Of a DNA stretch of 32,655 nt, positions 32,165-32,655 are shown piece after piece. The stretch's first letter is position 1, and each line of letters opens with the position of its first letter. The stretch is from Bacteroidaceae bacterium (lineage in GTDB: Bacteria > Bacteroidota > Bacteroidia > Bacteroidales > Bacteroidaceae): NCBI GenBank assembly GCA_017548165.1, contig JAFYMW010000116.1, forward strand, positions 1 through 32,655, in the 5' to 3' direction. Below the pieces are notes generated by a model. It searched no databases, was not told the origin of the DNA, and saw only the letters and a list, made by a program, of their open reading frames with translations. The translations under genes and the position numbers were made by a program.

Positions 32165-32655
32165 ATGCAACCATTGGCAGAAAGAATGCGTCCTCGCACA
32201 TTGGAGGATTATATCGGTCAGCAACATCTTGTTGGCCCCAATGGTGTTTTGCACCGAATGATAACGAGCGGAAGAATCTCCAGTTTCATCCTGTGGGGAC
32301 CTCCGGGCGTGGGCAAGACAACACTGGCCACCATCATAGCCGGTACGCTTGATGTGCCTTTCTTCACCCTCTCTGCCGTGACAAGCGGAGTGAAGGATGT
32401 GCGCGATGTCATAGACAAGGCACGCAATTCCACTTTCTTCAATTCCTCCCGCCCCATCCTCTTTATTGACGAAATACATCGTTTCAGCAAGAGTCAGCAG
32501 GATTCGTTGCTCGGTGCGGTGGAGCAGGGCGTGTTTACTCTGATAGGTGCCACCACGGAGAATCCTTCCTTCGAGGTGATACGCCCGCTTTTGAGTCGTT
32601 GCCAGGTGTATACGCTCAATTCGCTCGGCAAGGAAGATCTGCTTGCCCTATGCCA
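32165..32655 (+). CDS. rarA: Replication-associated recombination protein A (AAA+ ATPase), C-terminus cut by window end
   Basis: 163 codons are present with no stop before the window end; the full protein is normally about 420-440 residues. The start MQPLAERMRPRTLEDYIGQQ followed by HLVGPNG is typical of RarA/MgsA/WRNIP1. Walker A is GPPGVGKTT (about 45-53), Walker B with the signature is FIDEIHRFSKSQQD (about 100-113), and sensor 1 is IGATTENPSF. It acts at stalled replication forks in the cytoplasm with clamp-loader-like architecture. It is divergent from the glycosyltransferase gene. Confidence 0.95.
   Translation, partial: MQPLAERMRPRTLEDYIGQQHLVGPNGVLHRMITSGRISSFILWGPPGVGKTTLATIIAGTLDVPFFTLSAVTSGVKDVRDVIDKARNSTFFNSSRPILFIDEIHRFSKSQQDSLLGAVEQGVFTLIGATTENPSFEVIRPLLSRCQVYTLNSLGKEDLLALC

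Overview
The window looks like a chromosomal segment from a Bacteroidales bacterium, most likely Prevotella/Segatella-like. Evidence: several promoters match the Bacteroidetes -7 box TAnnTTTG, three of them with a TTTG -33 box; Shine-Dalgarno sequences are not obvious; and the genes include an Oar-type TonB-dependent receptor, a BACON-domain lipoprotein, the bifunctional fucokinase/GDP-fucose pyrophosphorylase Fkp, and a tiny 'smalltalk'-type protein. Species cannot be fixed from the sequence alone.

Left part (1-5740, all minus strand): a truncated YiiX-like papain-fold protein; a two-domain protein joining a macro-like/A1S_2505-type module to DUF1810; a SpoU rRNA/tRNA methyltransferase; an FKBP prolyl isomerase with a YqaE/Pmp3 membrane peptide; and a PiT phosphate transporter carrying a fused PhoU-like tail. 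A clear terminator separates the transporter from the yqaE promoter.

Middle part (5741-10611): a gene-poor, repeat-dense island around tRNA-Lys(CTT). It holds strand-asymmetric purine and pyrimidine tracts, four copies of a ~28-bp dispersed repeat, a 62-bp GC-rich palindromic repeat present twice directly and once inverted, short tandem repeats with units of 10, 14 and about 20 bp, TTAACC-type arrays just before two start codons, a 34-residue smalltalk-like ORF, and a 571-residue P-loop/DUF3987-like protein with a C-terminal winged helix. This is the part most likely to hold something poorly described.

Next (10612-18947): guanine deaminase (guaD) and a 59-residue winged-helix protein on the plus strand; convergent to them an Oar-like TonB receptor/BACON-OB lipoprotein operon; tRNA-Trp; and a RelA/SpoT homolog whose hydrolase motifs are intact but whose synthetase motifs look degenerate.

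Right part (19047-27905, plus): one apparent operon from a canonical promoter: fabD, a cytosolic GH13 amylase, manC, gmd, fcl and fkp. Together manC, gmd and fcl make GDP-L-fucose from mannose-1-phosphate, while fkp makes it from free fucose, so de novo and salvage routes sit side by side, probably feeding surface glycans and glycoproteins. A GC-rich block covers gmd and its edges. After a terminator come, on the minus strand, a TPR protein, glnS and a family 2 glycosyltransferase whose leader has four 22-bp-phased repeats, and on the plus strand the start of rarA, cut by the window end.
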